A stretch of 64,000 nt of DNA from Bacillota bacterium (GCA_023398375.1 JAEWSH010000051.1:496001-560000); one strand, 5' to 3'; shown: positions 50,401-60,449, numbered from the stretch's first letter. Translations and numbers: made by a program. The notes: a model not told the origin generated them from the letters alone.

Positions 50401-53400
50401 TTATTCAGCAATACAGCTCAGGACGTTGTATTAACGACAGCGGAACCGGATAAATCCATTGAGTTCAAAGTAAAAACGACACAATACAAATTGCATTATG
50501 ACTATAACGGTGTACAACCAGAAGATGGAGTGTTTAATGATACTTATCAGGATAAGTTATATAGACCGAATACAGTGGTAACACTTGCTACAAAAGCAGC
50601 TGTAGATGCTTCCAATATGAAGAAAGCCGGATATACTTTCCAGGGATGGACATTAGATACGGGATCGGATCTGTCAAATGCAACGCTGATAACAAGTGTT
50701 ACTATGGATACAGATAAAAATGTACGTGCAGTATGGAAACAGGATAAGTCAGATATCACAGTAACAGTAGCTGATTTCAGTAAGATATATGACGGTACTG
50801 CAACACCAACGCAGGCAACGGCTAATGTGACAAGAGGTGCCTTACGAACCGGTGACAGTGTGTCGGCAACATATGTAGATACGATTACAGATGCGGGAAT
50901 AAAACAGACAACTGCATCAGTAGTGGTTACGGATGCAGCAGGAAATGATGTCACGGCCCAATATTATAATCTGACAATTGCATATATAAATAGTACAAAT
51001 AAAGCAACTTTGCAGGTTGATCAAAGGGCTTTGGAACTCACAGCGGGAAGCCAGACCTTTAAATATGATGGAACAGCACACAGTTACCAGAAGTTTGACG
51101 TAACCGGCAATACGAGTCTTGCCCCTGATCAAACAGTGAAATCTCTCAACTATACGGGAAGCATTGTAGCTGGAGATCCGGTTGATAACGTAATCAGTAA
51201 TGCAGTTATTCAAGACCAACATGGTAATGTGATAGCAGCGCATAACTATGCGATCACTTATAAAAAGGGAGTTCTTACCATTTCAAAGGAGGCTGCAGAT
51301 TTAATTCAGGTTTCTATCAAAGCAAATGACGACAGCAAAGCTTATGATGGAACTCCACTTAGCAATAACGGGTATACAATTTCCCAGAATGACAAAGCGA
51401 TATTAGATAAAAATGGTGATAAACTGACTGTTATGGTAGCAGGAAGCATTACAGAAGCTAAGGATAACATGGCAAATAATAATGCGATTACATCGGTAGT
51501 TGTGAAACATAATGATATTGATGTAACACAATATTATAAGTTAGTTCAAACTAATGGCACCTTAACAATTAGTAAAAGAAATATTACCGTTGCTTCAGAA
51601 GATGCTACCAAAGAGGAGTATGATGGTCAGCCGCTTACCAATCCTACCTTCTATGTAGTGGATTCAGTGAATGTGGATGAAGGATTAGCAGCAGGGCAGG
51701 TACTTGCATCAGCTGAAGTAACGGGAACGCAGACGGAAGTAGGCTCAAGTGAGAATACGATTGCCAATGCTGTAATTAAATCAAGTAATGCGTCTGATGC
51801 AGAAGAAGTGACAGATAATTATAATGTTACCTATTCGTCAGGAACGCTTCTGGTAAAGGAAGGCAACAAGCAGGATATTACAATTGCAATCAAAGAAGCT
51901 TCCAAGGTGTATGACGGCACAGCATTGACCGCACAGGCAGAAGTAACAGGTACATTAAAAGGCAGCGATAAAGTAACGGTTGATGTAATTGAAAATGAGT
52001 CGATCACGGATGCAGGCAGTGTCATAAGTAAAGCATCGTCATGGAAGATTATGCGTGGTACCATAGATGTAACACAGCAGTATAATGTAATTATAAAGAG
52101 CGCAACGTTAACCGTTGAACCTAGAACAGTTACAGTTACAACAGAAAGTGCAAGTAGGAGTTATGATGGAACACCACTTACGAATCATAAGGCTTCCTAT
52201 ACGGAAGGTGCATTATTATCAGGTGCAGTTTTGGCACCTTATGCATGGAGCGGAACACAGACAGTAGCAGGAACAAGTAAAAACACGGTAACAACAGCTG
52301 TTCTTGTAAATGGAAAGCTATCTGCTAACTACAAAGTAGAATATGAATATGGAAACTTGACCGTTACGAAAGCTAATATTGCAATTACAGTAAAAGCCAG
52401 TGATGCTAGTAAGGTCTACGACGGTACCCCATTGACAGCAAATTCTTTTGAGAATGTTCAAGGGTTATTAGCTACAGATATTGTCAGAGCAACGGTAACG
52501 GGTAGTGCAACAAATGTATCTGATACGAGAAATGGAAATAATGAAATCAGCAATATTAAGGTATTGAATAATGGCATTGACGTAACAGAAAATTATAAAA
52601 TTACGTCAAAGAATGGAACTCTTACGATTACAAAGCGTCCAATAGAGATTACGGCAAATAGTAAGAGCGCAGTGTATTCAGGGAAAGCACTTACTGAAGG
52701 TGGATATACAGTGACTCCTGCAACACAGAGTACAGGTCTGATCAATGGTCAGAAAATTACAAATGTGACAATCTCTGGAAGTCAGACAATAGTTGGTAAG
52801 AGTGAGAATAGACCAACGAGTGTGACCATTAAGGAAAATTTCAGGGATATATCAGGAAATTATGAATTAAGGCCTCAGAATGGTACGTTGGAAGTTACGG
52901 CCAGAAAAATCAAATTACAGTCGGCAGATGCCAGCAAGGAATATAATGGTACTCCGCTGACAAATAATACCTATACATTTGTGGCAGAGAGCGGATACTA
53001 TGAATTGATATCTGAACACAGGATAAGTGGAGTAAACATTACCGGTTCCATTACCTATGTAGGAACTGCTCCAAATACAATATCTGTTGCTAATGTAAAA
53101 GTCAAAGACAAAAATAACACAGATGTAACAAAGAATTATACGATTGAAGCAATACCGGGTACATTGGAAATTACCAATCAAAATAAGAGGTCATTAAAAG
53201 TAACAGCACCATCGGATTCCAAAGAGTACGATGGAACAGCGTTAACGGCTTCTCAGACTGCAGCAGTAAAGGGAACTTTGGCAACAGATGACCATATTTA
53301 TACAACTGTTTCTGGAAGTATCACAGATGCAGGAAGTACGCAAAGTACAGTTACCAGTCTTGTGATCAGACATGGCGGCAATAGCAGTACAACAGGTCAG

Positions 53401-56400
53401 GATGTAACAGATTATTATAATGTTACCCAATTACCTGGAACACTTACCGTAAATCCAAAACAGGTTACGTTTATGGCTGAATCCAAAAAGTTTGAATATG
53501 ACGGAACAGAACATGTATGGCAGAAAGCAACCAATACCGGACTTGTCGGAGCGCATACTGCAAAGGTAACATTCACAGATGACAGCAAAATCACATTCCC
53601 TGGAATAACAGACAATCAGATTTCTTCTGTAGTAATTATGTCTGACAACACGAGCAGTGCGGTTGACGTAACCAAAAACTATAAGGTAGGAGGTTTTGTA
53701 AAGGGTGAACTGCAGGTAGTAAATACCAATCCTGCAACAATCGCAATTAAGGCAAATGGCGCAAGTAAGGTGTATGATGGTACTCCGTTGTCAAATAATA
53801 CAATAGCCTATGATTCAAAACTTCTTTACAAGGGTGATGTCGTAAGTGCAGAATTGTCAAAAACGATTACGGATAAAGGTGAAATTGCCAATACCTTCAA
53901 ATCGCTTAAAATTATGCATGGTACAACAGATGTTACTAATTTGTATCGTATAACAAAACAAGAAGAAAAACTGACAGTTTATGCCAGACCAATTACCGTT
54001 ACGGCAAATTCAGCTTCCAAAGAATACGATGGTACACCATTGACAGACAGCGGCTATACATGGACTCAACTGGATACTGTGAATGCCAGAGGATTGTTAG
54101 ATGGTCATACCGTAAGTGCCACGGTTGCAGGTCAGGCATTAAAGACAACAGATACAAAACAAGGCAATAATGCAATCAGCAATATAGTAATTTCAGATGC
54201 AAGTCACAAAAATGTAACCATTAATTATGCTATTACACCTGAGAACGGTACCTTAACGATTTTAGATGGAACTAAGAATACCATTACCATAACGGGAGCC
54301 ACGTTATCCAAAGTATATGACGGCACCAAAATCACAACCACAGATAAGAGCTATACAGTGGCCGGTACGTTAAAAGGAAACGATAAGCTGACCGTAAATG
54401 TGGATAAAAAGGAACTTGTAGAGGTTGGCTCGAAAGAGATCACATTTACTTACAGGATCATGAACGGCTCACAGGATGTAACGCAGCAATATAATGTAGT
54501 TCCAGTGAAGGGTATCTTACAGGTTACGAAGCGTCCTGTTACCTTGACAGCCGCAAGCGTATCCAGGGAATATGATGGAACAGAACTGACAGCTCCTATA
54601 TTTACCACAGAAGCATTGAATGCAGCAAATAACAGCGGTATTCTACAGGGAGATAAGATTCAGAAAAGAACAGTTACGATTGCTGGAAAAATTAAATTTG
54701 CAGGAACAGTAGATAACGTTATCAATGTAATGAATGCAAAAGTAATGAATGCAAAAGGGAAAGATGTAACTAAAAATTACACCCTGATTGGTGTAAGCGG
54801 AAAACTTACAATTACCAATACGAAGAAAATTCCGTTAACGATTAGTACGGCTCCGGTTCAAAAGGAGTACGACGGCAAGCCGCTTGTTCCAAAGGCATAC
54901 ACCCAGAACGGTTTATTGAGCACAGATAAAATTGATACAAAGTCTGTGAAATATACTGGAACACGTACAAATGCAGGAGGAGAAGGATTGCAGGAAGGAA
55001 ATGTGGTGCAATCTGCAATCAGAATCCTGAATGGTTCTACGGATGTAACAAGTTATTATAATATAACATGTGTTCCGGCAGATCTGGTTGTTTCTCCAAA
55101 AGCGGCTACTATTACAATATCTCCTTCGGAGCAGACAAAGAAATTCGGGGAAGCGGATCCGGAATTCACTCCAACGATAAGTGGATTGCTTAGAAGTGAA
55201 CCGAATGCTCTGGGAGATGTGAAAGCAGTGAGGGCGGATGCAGATAAGAACAAAGAAAATGCAGGATCTGAGATAGCAATCGTAGCTGCTTATACAGAAA
55301 ACAGTAACTACAAAGTATCTGTGGTACCGGCTAAATTAACAATTATCAATGCAGATATGGAAGTAAGTGTTAAGGGATATAGCGGTACGTATGATGGTGA
55401 TTATCACGGATTGGAAGTGAAAGTACTGGAAGGCGCTACAGTGGAATATCTTCAGGCAGATGATACGTGGTCAACAACCCCTGTCACATATACAGATGCT
55501 GGAACTTACAGTGTAACAATAAGAGTATCAAAAGAAAATTACAATACGGTAGAAAAGACGGAGACGGTTCATATATCTCAAAAAGAGGTTGTTATTACTG
55601 CCCAAAATGCGACGAAAATATATGGTTCAGAAGATCCGGAATTTACGAGCGAGATTTTAGGTCTGGTAGAAGGCCAGCAGATGGCAGTATCCTATGTACG
55701 TGAACCTGGTGAAGATGTAAGCAAAACAGGATACTTGATTACACCAAGTATGAAGGAAGCTGATTATCCGAATTATCAGATTAGATATTCAGAAAGCCAG
55801 GGATTATTAGAAATCACACCAAAGGTGATTCTGGTAACAGCAATGAACAGCAGTAAAGTATATGGAGAAGTTGATCCGGTATTTAAGTATGAGCCACTTG
55901 CAGAAGATGCCGTTATTGCATGGAATGGAATACCGGATGACCTGAATATCACTATGTTACGTGAAAAAGGTGAAAACATTGGAACTTATACACTGAAGCC
56001 AAATATTGGAAATAGCAATTATATAGCAGAGGAAGTAAGCGCAGAACTTACAATTACTTCCCGTCCAATTACATTTACAGCAGCCAGCGCAGGCAGGGAT
56101 TATAATGGAGATTCATTAACAGCTAACAGTTATTCTGTTTCAAGTGAAGGTCTTGCGACAGCAGCATTCAAAGACAGCGTAAAATCAATTGTGGTAAGTG
56201 GTTCCAAAACAGAAGTCGGAAGCAGTGTAAATAGTATAAGCAATGCACACATTGTTCGCGTAAATGAGAATGGTATAGAAGAGAATGTTACTGCTAACTA
56301 TATCATTACTTATGTAAATGGAGAGTTGAGAGTCTACTCAAAGAAACAGGAACCAACAAAACCAACAACACCAAAGACACCGACGACACCAGCAACACCG

Positions 56401-56811
56401 ACGACACCAGCAACACCGACAGCACCATCAGTACCAACTGCACCGACCTTAGTGATCCCGGGAACCCCGACACCGCTTGCAGTGACGCCGGCAGCACCGG
56501 TTATAACAACAAATAGAGCAGCTGTAAATGTAACGCCAGTTGCCCCAACACAAGTAACACCGATCGAGGACGAAGAAGTTGCAGCCGCAGATAAAGTTCC
56601 GGAAGTAGTAAAAGAAAAAGAACCAGAACTTAAAACAATTACAGACGAAGACACAGCGTTAGCGGCAGGTGAAAGTGATTGTTGGATTCATTGGCTGATT
56701 CTGTTAATTACACTTTTGTATACTGTTTATACACTTGTAAGAGCTTATGCGAGACACAAAAAGATAAAAGAATTGCAAGACGGTGAAGAAACAGTAGAAA
56801 TTAATGCATAA
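47497..56811 (+). CDS. 3,104-aa surface protein with vWA domain and MBG-type repeats
   Basis: This is a very large exported adhesin-like protein. A signal peptide (MRVIAFAMAFVLTFTTLIG) is followed by a Ser/Thr/Glu-rich region (about 30-140) and an InlB-type beta-repeat near 150-215. At 615-800 lies a von Willebrand A domain with an intact MIDAS: DTSLSM, Thr in ATSTNYNAAL, and FISDGEPN. Another InlB-type repeat at about 1000-1080 precedes about 20 MBG-like repeats of 80-95 residues, most starting (K/R)xYDGTPLT. A Pro/Thr linker (PTTPATPTTPATP) leads to one membrane helix (HWLILLITLLYTVYTLV) and a basic cytoplasmic tail. There is no LPXTG sorting motif, so the helix probably anchors it. GAAAGAGAGG is the ribosome site. 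Confidence 0.88.
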   Translation: MKKRMRVIAFAMAFVLTFTTLIGDSSVLTVRAEEITDESSESSDIVEDTSAGNESEETVATEEKSSSDIVDSSTAAEEKSSQEDTEEVSSGEETSSSGEVVSTTEEVTSTEEAETEETTEETTEETTEEITEEITTEETTEVVEEQIVILYEASEGGTVSINREEVSLSDKEAVVQGATAIADEGYEFVNWTKGEAEVCTSETFVPEKEEATYVANFKLIEATPAFSQDVDMGDVIIHIKAEAGVFPEGVKVAVNEVKDTEDTNKIEEAVSEELEQDEDIAKAFSYDITFSTEEEDNIQPKGTVDVTFEAVNKAADQELAVFHMDDELSDAESMKDQLPGEENQVRVEAEHFSVYVVTLIVGTTSTVISDLTVGSKITFSDFLSKYFSNDNISRVDKVERDKSNVRISSNTSVIAYQTNKKGSGYYRLDNYLTVQGTGTSSIRMKCYDSSNNFLATITCTIKVEEKVEVILYANGGSFADGSAAKVILSGYNQKLTQEDLAAPTSANGATFEGWYYVAYGSNKVDFNTNTVITDSLVYGVDFGRLYGGNSGKIVLYADWSVTQPTSCVNAPTQPSTGGLDPGEVAAHKNAAWVDYDKRIAAITFDLQGIPINTGSDVVIVMDTSLSMVPDYNDNGIDRLTAAKTATKNMVDSLLGDASKNNRVAFVSFAGNVNEKANFQTNASSVKQVVEGASVATSTNYNAALQQAYQFINNRSSKERPAYVVFISDGEPNKGGDYTSVKNILKKVSTIYTVGIQMSSSSVLSSLGKEYFNVTDVTSLNSVLAKVAAKTKIAGTNAVITDTISNYFDLLSNGSYTDASGKTVNISLPDGAVTSGKVVTIDVGNIIEDTQYVTIYVKLKSAYTNKKSIYPTNANASLSFTNINNVTENRGEEELGRPEVSVASGSITTNYVLVDDEGNYVNNEGTKVADAYKVIISTSKYEKEGSTSLDVSKAGITYNVTPTAPAGYTLFSNTAQDVVLTTAEPDKSIEFKVKTTQYKLHYDYNGVQPEDGVFNDTYQDKLYRPNTVVTLATKAAVDASNMKKAGYTFQGWTLDTGSDLSNATLITSVTMDTDKNVRAVWKQDKSDITVTVADFSKIYDGTATPTQATANVTRGALRTGDSVSATYVDTITDAGIKQTTASVVVTDAAGNDVTAQYYNLTIAYINSTNKATLQVDQRALELTAGSQTFKYDGTAHSYQKFDVTGNTSLAPDQTVKSLNYTGSIVAGDPVDNVISNAVIQDQHGNVIAAHNYAITYKKGVLTISKEAADLIQVSIKANDDSKAYDGTPLSNNGYTISQNDKAILDKNGDKLTVMVAGSITEAKDNMANNNAITSVVVKHNDIDVTQYYKLVQTNGTLTISKRNITVASEDATKEEYDGQPLTNPTFYVVDSVNVDEGLAAGQVLASAEVTGTQTEVGSSENTIANAVIKSSNASDAEEVTDNYNVTYSSGTLLVKEGNKQDITIAIKEASKVYDGTALTAQAEVTGTLKGSDKVTVDVIENESITDAGSVISKASSWKIMRGTIDVTQQYNVIIKSATLTVEPRTVTVTTESASRSYDGTPLTNHKASYTEGALLSGAVLAPYAWSGTQTVAGTSKNTVTTAVLVNGKLSANYKVEYEYGNLTVTKANIAITVKASDASKVYDGTPLTANSFENVQGLLATDIVRATVTGSATNVSDTRNGNNEISNIKVLNNGIDVTENYKITSKNGTLTITKRPIEITANSKSAVYSGKALTEGGYTVTPATQSTGLINGQKITNVTISGSQTIVGKSENRPTSVTIKENFRDISGNYELRPQNGTLEVTARKIKLQSADASKEYNGTPLTNNTYTFVAESGYYELISEHRISGVNITGSITYVGTAPNTISVANVKVKDKNNTDVTKNYTIEAIPGTLEITNQNKRSLKVTAPSDSKEYDGTALTASQTAAVKGTLATDDHIYTTVSGSITDAGSTQSTVTSLVIRHGGNSSTTGQDVTDYYNVTQLPGTLTVNPKQVTFMAESKKFEYDGTEHVWQKATNTGLVGAHTAKVTFTDDSKITFPGITDNQISSVVIMSDNTSSAVDVTKNYKVGGFVKGELQVVNTNPATIAIKANGASKVYDGTPLSNNTIAYDSKLLYKGDVVSAELSKTITDKGEIANTFKSLKIMHGTTDVTNLYRITKQEEKLTVYARPITVTANSASKEYDGTPLTDSGYTWTQLDTVNARGLLDGHTVSATVAGQALKTTDTKQGNNAISNIVISDASHKNVTINYAITPENGTLTILDGTKNTITITGATLSKVYDGTKITTTDKSYTVAGTLKGNDKLTVNVDKKELVEVGSKEITFTYRIMNGSQDVTQQYNVVPVKGILQVTKRPVTLTAASVSREYDGTELTAPIFTTEALNAANNSGILQGDKIQKRTVTIAGKIKFAGTVDNVINVMNAKVMNAKGKDVTKNYTLIGVSGKLTITNTKKIPLTISTAPVQKEYDGKPLVPKAYTQNGLLSTDKIDTKSVKYTGTRTNAGGEGLQEGNVVQSAIRILNGSTDVTSYYNITCVPADLVVSPKAATITISPSEQTKKFGEADPEFTPTISGLLRSEPNALGDVKAVRADADKNKENAGSEIAIVAAYTENSNYKVSVVPAKLTIINADMEVSVKGYSGTYDGDYHGLEVKVLEGATVEYLQADDTWSTTPVTYTDAGTYSVTIRVSKENYNTVEKTETVHISQKEVVITAQNATKIYGSEDPEFTSEILGLVEGQQMAVSYVREPGEDVSKTGYLITPSMKEADYPNYQIRYSESQGLLEITPKVILVTAMNSSKVYGEVDPVFKYEPLAEDAVIAWNGIPDDLNITMLREKGENIGTYTLKPNIGNSNYIAEEVSAELTITSRPITFTAASAGRDYNGDSLTANSYSVSSEGLATAAFKDSVKSIVVSGSKTEVGSSVNSISNAHIVRVNENGIEENVTANYIITYVNGELRVYSKKQEPTKPTTPKTPTTPATPTTPATPTAPSVPTAPTLVIPGTPTPLAVTPAAPVITTNRAAVNVTPVAPTQVTPIEDEEVAAADKVPEVVKEKEPELKTITDEDTALAAGESDCWIHWLILLITLLYTVYTLVRAYARHKKIKELQDGEETVEINA

Positions 56812-56833
56812 CGCGGGAAGAAGGTATATAAAA

Positions 56834-57022
56834 ATGAAAAAATTAGATTTTATAATGTTACTTCTGTTCTTAGTTGCATTATTAGTTATTTCTTTTTTCT
56901 GGAAATGCCATTATGATCCAATCGTTACTGTTTTAGGTATTTTGATTGCAGTAGTATCGGGATTTACAGCTTATGTGCAGTATAGGAAAATAAAAGAATT
57001 GAGCAGCGAAGAAACAGAGTAA
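56834..57022 (+). CDS. 62-aa membrane protein downstream of the surface protein
   Basis: The small protein has two hydrophobic helices (FIMLLLFLVALLVISFFW and VTVLGILIAVVSGFTAYV) and a charged tail, YRKIKELSSEETE. That tail resembles the cytoplasmic end of the giant surface protein just upstream (HKKIKELQDGEETVE). I chose the ATG at 56834 because GGGAAGAAGG precedes it; an earlier in-frame ATG overlaps the surface-protein gene. It lies 22 bp after that gene and before a strong terminator, so both share one mRNA. It could assist insertion or retention of the surface protein; this is inference. Confidence 0.7.
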   Translation: MKKLDFIMLLLFLVALLVISFFWKCHYDPIVTVLGILIAVVSGFTAYVQYRKIKELSSEETE

Positions 57023-57057
57023 AGAATCGTATTACTAACATCTTGAAAGATTTTGTA

Positions 57058-57087
57058 AGAGCCGGCAAAAAGCCGGCTCTTTTTTTG
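57058..57087 (+). terminator. terminator after the surface-protein operon
   Basis: AGAGCCGGC pairs with GCCGGCTCT around a 5-base loop, followed by TTTTTTT. A strong Rho-independent terminator. Confidence 0.95.
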
Positions 57088-57105
57088 TATAATTCTCTTT
57101 TTTAA

Positions 57106-57138
57106 TGACCTTTTTTTGATAATATGCTTGTCTTTAAT
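57106..57138 (+). promoter_or_regulatory. ECF-sigma-like promoter motif upstream of the deacetylase
   Basis: TGACCTTTTT (57106-57115) and GTCTTTAAT (57130-57138), with start-to-start spacing of 24 bases, the same as at 47381-47413. The transcript would begin near 57145, about 55 bases before the deacetylase start. Confidence 0.5.
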
Positions 57139-57200
57139 TATAGGGGTTTAGCTACAAGAATAAATTGAGCTTAATAATTCATAAGTAAGAGGAAGCAGAA

Positions 57201-60200
57201 ATGAAAAGTAAAGGGATTATGATAGGAATTATAATAATAGCAGCAGCTATTGTAGTCGGTACAATAGTTAGTTTTGGATACAATGGATCAAATAAGGAAA
57301 AAAAATCCATTTCAGCTGCTGAGTTTTCTGAGATATCACCGTATGATAATACGGAACAAAAAAAGGAAGCATTTAAGAAGCTGCAGGGTGGAATAGAACC
57401 GAGTAAAATTCTTTCCAACGATAATACCATAGAAAAATACGTTGGTTTATCTTTTCAGGGATTATCTGACTCGGTTACGAACCAGAAAGTTTTATCACTG
57501 CTACATGATTATGACCGGAAGGCAACTTTTTTTGTTCCGGGAATAGAAGCAGCTGAATGTGCGGATGATATTGCTGACATGGTAAAGAGCGGGAATGATG
57601 TCGGAAGCAATTCTTTAAATGCTGTTACGCATATGGAAAAAATGAATACGGAAGAGCTGGTAAATGATTTTAGCGCAGCGAATAACGTAATTAAAGCTTT
57701 ATGCGGAGTGAAGGATCCACTTTTGCAATGCAATGCGACGGTTTATACAGAAGAACTTTTAAAGGCGGCTCATGCGAGCGGCAATTCAAAAACTATTTAT
57801 AGCACACATTTTATTAATTATCAGAGTTTTACTTCGTATGAGCAGGTACTTACTTATATCAACAAGCTTCCGAGGGGAACAATACTAACGATTAAATTAT
57901 CAGGTGTTCTTGATGAGATAGAAGTCGAAGAACAGGAGGTTGATGAAAGACCGGCAAAGGACATGCAGCCTACACTGGATAAAAATCAAATGGCATTTTT
58001 GGAATTACCAGAAGAAGACCGGATTGTAACAATCACAAAATGGATTCTAATGGCACTTGATGAGACGAATTATCAGACGAAGCCGATTAAAGATTTTTCG
58101 GTTTGGGATGAGAAAGATGAAACGATTATTTTCGATGATTCTATCAATATGCAGGGGAGGGATAATGATACAATTGTATACTCTTATGTGCCAACTGAGA
58201 AAAACTATGTTGGTATTCAGATCAGGGGAATTGGTGATGAAGAAAAAGTAGAACATGTGCTTGAAAAACTCCAGGAAACAGGAGAAAAGGCGACTTTTTA
58301 CATAACAGCACAGGAAGCATCAGACTATCCGGAGCTCGTAAAGAAAATAATTGCGGCAGGATGCAGTATCGGAAATGGAGGGATCACGCAGGAGATTCTT
58401 ACTGATAAAAGTGTGGAAGAAATCAGGGAAAGCATAAAGACCTGTAATCAGGTATTAAAGGATAAATTTGATGTTACAACTACTTACTTTATGCCTGCTG
58501 CAGGAAGATATGATGATTCTGTAAAGGAAGCTGCAAAGCAGGAACAAATGGTTCTGGTCACATATAATAAGAGTCCTTTTATCAGAGAAGGTAAAACAAT
58601 TGAGGATACTCTGGAAAGTTTTAAAATGACATTGTCAAAAGGAAGCCTTATTTATATTAATCTAGATACTTTTGTAAAGTCAGAAGAGATTACATTGGGA
58701 GTCATTCCTGTAATTCAAAATAAAAAATATTCGGCTGGAACAATTGAAACATTATTTGCGAATAAAGGAAATGAAGAACAGCTTCGCATGGCTTCGATAG
58801 AAATACCGGAAATGTTTTCAGAAAGCGAAATGGCATCATTAAAGAAAAAAGGAGGAACAGAAGCGTCACAGATACAGATGGTATATACCACCGAGAGAGC
58901 TGTTGCTTTTAGTTTCAGTGGAATCGGAAAGGGAAATGCCTTGCAGAATGTTCTGACAGGATTGGATGTGATGCAGGCAAAAGGAACTTTCTTTGTAACT
59001 TATGCGGAAATGAAAACGTATTCTGCCAGAGTGAGTGCAATCATAAAGGCAGGACATGAAATCGGAGTAGAACTGATCCCGGATGATAAGACAACCTTTT
59101 CCGCTGCATGCAATGAAATTGCAGCAGCACAAAGTTATATGAAGAGCCGCTATGGTGTTACTCCGGTGGTTGTAATGAGTCCGATGTCCAGGACGAAAAA
59201 CAAAACAGCTGTTTCAGATCTGAAAAAGGCAGTAAAAGCAATGAATTGTAAGCTGATGGGCTCCTCTGTTTCAATTGTGCAGTCTGGCTTAAAAGGAGTC
59301 TCGACTGCAGCAGAGTATTACAATGCACTGACACAGTCAAAGTTTCATATACAAATGGGACAAATTATCTATACCCGTCTTGATTACCTGGATAATCCTG
59401 AAATACTGGGCGAGGTACTTGTTAGGTTAAAGCAGGATAAGATTGATCCAATTGCTTATTATGATGCAAAACTGAATCAGTATATGTGGAACTATGAGAT
59501 AAAGACGGTAAGCAGTGTATTAAATAATACGGCTGATAACGGAGCAAAGTTATATACGCTGAACAGTGGAGAAGGTGCAGCTTCAACCGTTAATTTTACG
59601 ATGTATGATTTTAGTGATAACACAAAACTTATGGATGTCGTAAAAACCAGATACATAGGAAATCCGGATGTAGAAGATGGCAGCGCACTTGTAAATTTTA
59701 CAGAGGATGAAATTAAGGCAATTGATAAAACAGGTCGAATGCCAGGGGATACTAAAGATAATAAAGTGTTCCTTTCTTTTGATGATTGGGGGACAGATGC
59801 TTCTATCAATCATCTCCTGTATGTCTTGAACAAATATCAGATCAAAGCAACATTTTTTGTGATTAGCAACAGAGTATCTTCTAATCCAAATCTCTTAAGA
59901 GAGATTGCCGTTCAGGGGCATGAAATTGGAAGTCATACGGCTACACACTTCCGGTTATCCAATGCAGTAGATACCGGAAAAGCCGATACCTATAAAAATG
60001 ATTCCTTAAGTGGAGAAGAAGCGCTTATATTAAGGAACGATCTGACAACTTCATACCTGCAGTTGTATCAAGTTGTTGGAGACGTATCTGTAAATGGCTA
60101 TCCGGCATTAGCACCAATATTCCGCCCGCCAACACTGGCGGTCAGTAAGATAGGACTGCAACAGGTCTTTGAAACCGGATTCCAATATAGTATTAGTGGA

Positions 60201-60449
60201 GATTTCAGTACACAGGACTATGAGTATAAAAAATCTGATGGCGGTGTCGATCAATTGACAAATAAGCTTTTGAATGGGACTTCCTATTGGGGTGGTACAA
60301 GAAAGATACAAAGCCACAGCATTATTGTCATGCATATGTCAGAGACAAGTGAAGTGACTGCAGATGCCATTGAGGCGTGGATGGAGAAGGGCGCCCGATC
60401 CAAGTTTAATTTTGATGTACCGATATATCAATACTTGACGACACACTAG
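57201..60449 (+). CDS. membrane-anchored protein with four NodB-type polysaccharide deacetylase modules
   Basis: This 1,082-residue exported enzyme has an N-terminal anchor (MIGIIIIAAAIVVGTIVSF). Four NodB-like modules follow, recognised by the repeated core KATFF and EIG-type motif: ATFFVPG near 107, ATFYITA near 363, GTFFVTY near 594 and ATFFVIS near 883. Only the last has the catalytic Asp pair (FLSFDDWGTD near 855) and the metal His pair (GSHTATH). In the first three the Asp and His positions are replaced (LSFQGLSD; IQIRGIGD; FSFSGIGK), so they are probably sugar-binding or structural. It likely deacetylates an N-acetylated glycan. The glycosyltransferase gene follows after 12 bp. GTAAGAGGAAG is the ribosome site. 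Confidence 0.88.
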   Translation: MKSKGIMIGIIIIAAAIVVGTIVSFGYNGSNKEKKSISAAEFSEISPYDNTEQKKEAFKKLQGGIEPSKILSNDNTIEKYVGLSFQGLSDSVTNQKVLSLLHDYDRKATFFVPGIEAAECADDIADMVKSGNDVGSNSLNAVTHMEKMNTEELVNDFSAANNVIKALCGVKDPLLQCNATVYTEELLKAAHASGNSKTIYSTHFINYQSFTSYEQVLTYINKLPRGTILTIKLSGVLDEIEVEEQEVDERPAKDMQPTLDKNQMAFLELPEEDRIVTITKWILMALDETNYQTKPIKDFSVWDEKDETIIFDDSINMQGRDNDTIVYSYVPTEKNYVGIQIRGIGDEEKVEHVLEKLQETGEKATFYITAQEASDYPELVKKIIAAGCSIGNGGITQEILTDKSVEEIRESIKTCNQVLKDKFDVTTTYFMPAAGRYDDSVKEAAKQEQMVLVTYNKSPFIREGKTIEDTLESFKMTLSKGSLIYINLDTFVKSEEITLGVIPVIQNKKYSAGTIETLFANKGNEEQLRMASIEIPEMFSESEMASLKKKGGTEASQIQMVYTTERAVAFSFSGIGKGNALQNVLTGLDVMQAKGTFFVTYAEMKTYSARVSAIIKAGHEIGVELIPDDKTTFSAACNEIAAAQSYMKSRYGVTPVVVMSPMSRTKNKTAVSDLKKAVKAMNCKLMGSSVSIVQSGLKGVSTAAEYYNALTQSKFHIQMGQIIYTRLDYLDNPEILGEVLVRLKQDKIDPIAYYDAKLNQYMWNYEIKTVSSVLNNTADNGAKLYTLNSGEGAASTVNFTMYDFSDNTKLMDVVKTRYIGNPDVEDGSALVNFTEDEIKAIDKTGRMPGDTKDNKVFLSFDDWGTDASINHLLYVLNKYQIKATFFVISNRVSSNPNLLREIAVQGHEIGSHTATHFRLSNAVDTGKADTYKNDSLSGEEALILRNDLTTSYLQLYQVVGDVSVNGYPALAPIFRPPTLAVSKIGLQQVFETGFQYSISGDFSTQDYEYKKSDGGVDQLTNKLLNGTSYWGGTRKIQSHSIIVMHMSETSEVTADAIEAWMEKGARSKFNFDVPIYQYLTTH

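Noticed and set aside
50750..56340. CRISPR-like or satellite repeat array
   Set aside because: The periodicity is that of MBG-type protein repeats in one open frame; the DNA units are diverged and lack constant spacers.
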